Assembly: GCA_019843655.1 (NCBI GenBank)
Contig: JACDQD010000004.1
Span: forward strand, 1,364,001 to 1,428,000
Source: Lethocerus indicus
Taxonomy: Eukaryota > Arthropoda > Insecta > Hemiptera > Belostomatidae
Length of the DNA stretch: 64,000 bases
Direction of reading: 5' to 3'
Part shown: in pieces, positions 60,067-64,000 of the stretch
Layout of the letters: each line of letters opens with the position of its first letter
Position numbering within the stretch: position 1 is the first letter of the stretch
Translations under genes and position numbers: made by a program
Notes under the pieces: model-generated
What the model was told of the DNA's origin: nothing
The model's database searches: none
The model's input: the letters and a program-made list of their open reading frames with translations, nothing else

Positions 60067-63000
60067 GCGTTCTGCGTCCTATTTGTGATGGTTCCTCGAG
60101 GTCGGTTTCTCACTCTCACGGCGCCGAACCACTCGTCCGGGGCTAATTCCCCATTCAAAGAAACTATTCTCAGCGATCCTTCTCAGCGCCTCCCCTTAGT
60201 CTGGAGAATTCTCGAGAATTTCGGCAAACAGCTCGAGTGCTGGTGGGCCCCGGGGCTCTATCGCCACTACGGAAGAATTCACCGATAATATCCCGTACGG
60301 GGAACAGGAATTATATTCCCCTCATCGAGTTTAGACCTGTTTAAACAATGTCTTTGTTGGCAATTATCGCTTGCAGCTTGTAAACCTTTTTTATAATAAA
60401 CATATCTAGATAAAATTACTTATTGAGAAAGTGTTTTTAGCTCGAAATTTTATAGATTAAATTATTTAGGAATATTAAAAGAAATAATCTATCCTAATCC
60501 ATTCGAGTCGATAATCATATTAAGCTGACCGATTAAACGTGGTGGCGACACGCCCGCCCTGTGTACACGAACCGCCCGGACCATATGGAATGCAAAACGC
60601 CACCCCCCCACTCCCCTCCCCCACAAACCACCCCCCCCAAAAAAACAGACGCAATGCGCAAATGCCGCCCTTTAATGTTTCTGCTTGAATTCTTTAACGG
60701 GGGGGGGGAGAAAAAACTCACCTCGAATTACCGCAGCGTTTCGGTTACAATAAGGTAAAGGGTAAAAAAAAAATGAATGCTCTACTGCGCGCTAAGGTTA
60801 ACACGCATAAATATTGGCATGACCTACGTAAGTTTTCCATACGGCGCACTCGTCCGGTCGATATATTTTTAAGAGCCTAATACGAAACAATTCGGGGTGG
60901 CTTTCGAAAAGGACTTAGACGGTGAACAAAAAACTAAATTCATCAGGTTGTTTCAACTGTGGGCGGTACGGGGAGGGGGGATGATCTGAGGCATGAAAAA
61001 TAGGACACGACGTATGTGTGTGTGAGTGGTTCTTTGAGTGGGGGTGGGGGGGTGGAAAGGTGAGACGGGCGTCGACCCGGACGGCGCTTTACAATTTGAG
61101 AGGGGGCAACAAGAGAACCCCCGCCCAAAACTCGACTCTATTATTCGGCTCCGGTCACGGGGACCGGGGCTCTGTTGGCCGGCAGAATTTTTAATTAAAA
61201 GCCGGCGATTGTAGTTTTTGCCGCGAGTTTTAATCCAGGTCCAGCCCCCCCCAGAGAGAGGGGGCGGTGGAGAACCACCCCTGCCGCTTCAGGTCGCCGA
61301 GGAGTAGAACACCGGTGACAAAAAATATGTTAATGCAAAGACGCCCCCAGTGGAGAGGGGCCCATAAAAGAAGAGCCCCACCACCCTCACCCACCACGAT
61401 TTCAACCCTCCCCTTCTCACAATTCAAACGGAACCCTTGTGTTTCCCGCTTTTTATTAAATACTCGCCCTCCCGATTGATTTCAATTAATTACCGCGCCT
61501 AATCAAATTGTGCAATCAATATTGATTTAGGATCGCGGCAAATTTATCTCTTCATCATAATCGTCGACACTTCATGCATTCATACATTTGCGTTGTCTTA
61601 TTTTTAAGTAGAGTACACCTATTTACTATGAATATTATTTCCCACCCGTTAACTCGTAATTAAATTTCGGCTCATTAGCGAGGCACTCGATACGTTGGGT
61701 CGTTGTAATGCAGTCTTAATGTCGATACAAACACAACCGGGCGCATATCTCTGAGTCAGATTAACAATTCATAGTCATTTGAATAAACCGGCCGTAATCC
61801 CACTCCGACCCTATTGTTTCGCTTCCCAGTCGGAAATCCTCCACAGTTTTCTATTATAGACACGTATTAACTTCATCCGACGAGCGTCCCACTTCAGTCG
61901 GATTAATCAAGTAGTAATGTCAAGAATGCGGTTTCATTGAGCGTTGCAAAGAATTCTATTAGATGAGAGGAAATCCATGGCCATAGTCTCATTTAATACT
62001 GAATATGCAGAAATGAAACCTTTAATATCTAATACAGCGGTTTAAAATTCGTGCTTTGGTCCAACGCAAGACCTGTTTTAGCCGTCGTCCGTCGATGCAA
62101 CTGAGGTGGCGAGAAGCCTAGAGACTACAGAATCGTTGCTGCAACCGTTCTCTCAGTTTACATTAGATCAAATAAAACGGTAGAGACGGAAGAAGGAAAG
62201 GTCGTCTGTGTTAGAAGAGAGCGATTGTCCCAGTAAAGGATCCCCCCCCCCCCCAAAAAGCCCGAAATTGAATCTCACCGCGGAACGAGGTTCCGGGTCA
62301 ATTAGGTGGCGGTCAATTGGACATAAAATGGATGATTCCTGTTGGGGGCGGCCGCGGTTTAGCTTTCCTAGCTTTCCGGAGCCGATAATTCTATTTGGTC
62401 CCTCCTCCCCCCCCCATCAACCCCGGCTACACCCCGGGCCAACACCCGTCTCCGGCCATCGGGTCAACGTCGGCAACAAATTGATTTCGGATTTCTCTTC
62501 GCCTAATGAAAATACCGAATTGTGTCTCTCCGATTTTCTCCTTGCAAGACGTTCGGCTTCATAATGCGTTCGATAATTAGTTTATCCTGCGGGACCGATT
62601 GCTGGGAAGAAGTGAGATGGGGGTGGGTTGAGGGTGTCCCGCGGCCATCTTCCTGCGGTTCAAGCCCCTCTCTCAACCCTCGGGGGAATAAACCCTGGGG
62701 CCCCACTCTTTTTTTTTTCGGGCCTCGAATTGATTTCTCCCTAATCCCGCCGGCGCTCACCCCTTACAGCTCGAAGGGCCTGTGGGGGTGAGATTCAATC
62801 TGTCGACACCGCCGAATCTATCGAGGTCACGTCCCGTCCTTTAGTCGAACACCGGTTATAGAAGTAATTTATTTTTTGCGACTGTTTACACAGTACAAAA
62901 TACTAGGAGCGAATTTTTTACACGGTGAAAAGCCGAAGGGGAAAACTCGATCCGCGCGAATCAAATAATATATAATATAGGCCAAATTCTTAATGTATTA

Positions 63001-63457
63001 ATTCTTAATATTTATTGACAAAAAAATAACCTAACTAAAGCTACAAATTACTACCTTTACAATTCTTTTTTATTTTTAGTCGATACGTTCAGGGAGAAAT
63101 GTAAGTGGCGCGGGCGTTAAATCGATGATACACACAATTTTATCGCCTAAATTCTGACCTTTGACTAACGTTCTGGGAATTCACGCTGACTGCAGCTCCT
63201 ACGGGATCTGGTGAGAGCAGACGCACAGTATAGTACGGGGGATTAGCACACGCAATGGAGTACGCCGGCTTAGTGGTAGTGGCACGGGCCGGGATTAGTT
63301 TAATCTATAGCCGAGGGATTAAGCGGCCGGGTGTCTGCTTTTATCTTACCGCGGGCCCCGGTTGGGGGGGGGTTTTGTGGGGCTTTCGGGCCCGAAAACG
63401 AATTACAAAACCATCGGGGTTATTAAAACATTCAAGTCTGGAGAGTTCTGTCGGGTC

Positions 63458-63459
<2 letters not shown>

Positions 63460-63489
<30 letters not shown>
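63460..63489 (+). repeat. (GA)n microsatellite
   Basis: 15 uninterrupted GA units in the receptor intron. Confidence 0.95.
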
Positions 63490-63491
<2 letters not shown>

Positions 63492-63816
63492 GCCGGCCGT
63501 ACTCGACAATAAATAATAGACGCATTAACTCCTGGCGTTTATTTCTGTTCCCAATTAGAGCGGCGCCCCATCGCCTAAATCGAGTTTGGCCCACAATTAG
63601 ACAACAACGGCGATGAAATATTAAGGGGGGGAAAGCAAAGAATAACTCTAAGCGAGAGGCCAAATTGGAAATTTAAGATAAATTTCTTCCTATTTATAAA
63701 GCTGGAAAGGAATCTAGCAGAGAAATCGCTAAAAGTAAATATACAAAATATGTTTGAGCTGGTTTTATATTGTACTGATATTCTAAAAATTTCTTCATAC
63801 GCATTCCATAAGCTTT

Positions 63817-63836
63817 CAGCTCCCTTTTGGGAGCTG
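63817..63836. repeat. Perfect short hairpin
   Basis: CAGCTCCC, TTTT, GGGAGCTG: an 8-bp perfect stem with a 4-base loop, inside the receptor intron. Confidence 0.6.
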
Positions 63837-64000
63837 CTAGGGGCGCATTGGCTTTTAAATATGTCTAGTTTTAAAATGAACATAGGAATATATTAATTTG
63901 TTCACGACCGTGAGACCGATTCATCAACAAAGTTTCTTCTTTCAACATTATCGGGTAAACAACAATGTGGGTTTAGCTTTCGGCGAAATGTCTACAGACA

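Larger units (their letters stand above)
58660..64000 (+). other. Start of the large first coding-sequence intron of the receptor gene
   Basis: The intron begins GTAATT at 58660 and does not end in the window. I found no downstream exon with the expected continuation (W-I-F-G-D-L-W-C of extracellular loop 1/TM3). From 58708 to 59963 it holds a long inverted repeat. From 59964 on I see only noncoding DNA: C-rich tracts at 60040-60066 and 60601-60638, a G-rich tract near 61040-61055, a poly-C run near 62236, a GA microsatellite at 63460-63489 and a small perfect hairpin at 63817-63836. ORFs here are short, overlap on both strands and are not recognisable. Confidence 0.65.

Noticed and set aside
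58660..64000. Downstream receptor exons
   Set aside because: No sequence matching the expected TM3 start or later receptor motifs was found in any frame.

Overview
The window looks like a piece of a large, repeat-rich arthropod genome, most likely an insect. The single clear protein-coding exon encodes the N-terminal part of an insect-type octopamine/dopamine G-protein-coupled receptor. The mobile elements are Tc1/mariner elements and their MITEs, jockey-like non-LTR retrotransposons, and a tRNA-derived SINE, all common in insects. I see no operons, bacterial-type gene packing, CRISPR arrays or rRNA, and no convincing functional tRNA. The mosaic of AT-rich DNA with short GC-rich patches and many GA/CT microsatellites fits an insect with a large genome. 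I cannot name the order or species from this sequence alone.

Layout. Bases 1 to about 58,200 contain no coding exon I can support. They are intergenic or 5'-intronic DNA with scattered repeats. A previously unnamed (to me) hairpin-forming family, called R1 here, occurs as about a dozen copies and fragments. Two MITEs derived from a mariner by the same internal deletion lie at 2.3 kb and 43.3 kb. An internally deleted mariner-like element with both inverted ends lies at 5.45-6.32 kb, and a long-inverted-repeat MITE at 29.3-29.7 kb. Four 5'-truncated jockey-like copies share the same 3' end (20.5, 22.5, 32.0 and 57.4 kb), and a tRNA-derived SINE lies near 55.2-55.5 kb. Simple repeats of GA/CT, GGA, GCC, AT and GTT are frequent.

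At 58,208-58,659 there is a candidate exon. It has a splice acceptor, a leader with three short upstream ORFs, and then 91 codons covering the extracellular N-terminus, TM1 and TM2 of an alpha-adrenergic-like octopamine receptor (OAMB type; Dop1R2 is the main alternative). It ends in phase 0 at a GT splice donor. The rest of the window is intron. About 50 bp after the donor begins a 1.26-kb near-perfect inverted repeat (arms about 440 bp, roughly 94% identical by eye). It is built from R1 plus flanking unique sequence, with another repeat (R2) and a third R1 copy in its loop. In the receptor pre-mRNA this would fold into a very long double-stranded hairpin, and it is the most interesting object in the window.

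I found no undescribed multi-gene system. The items most worth following up are the intronic long hairpin, the R1 foldback family it belongs to, and the upstream-ORF cluster of the receptor.
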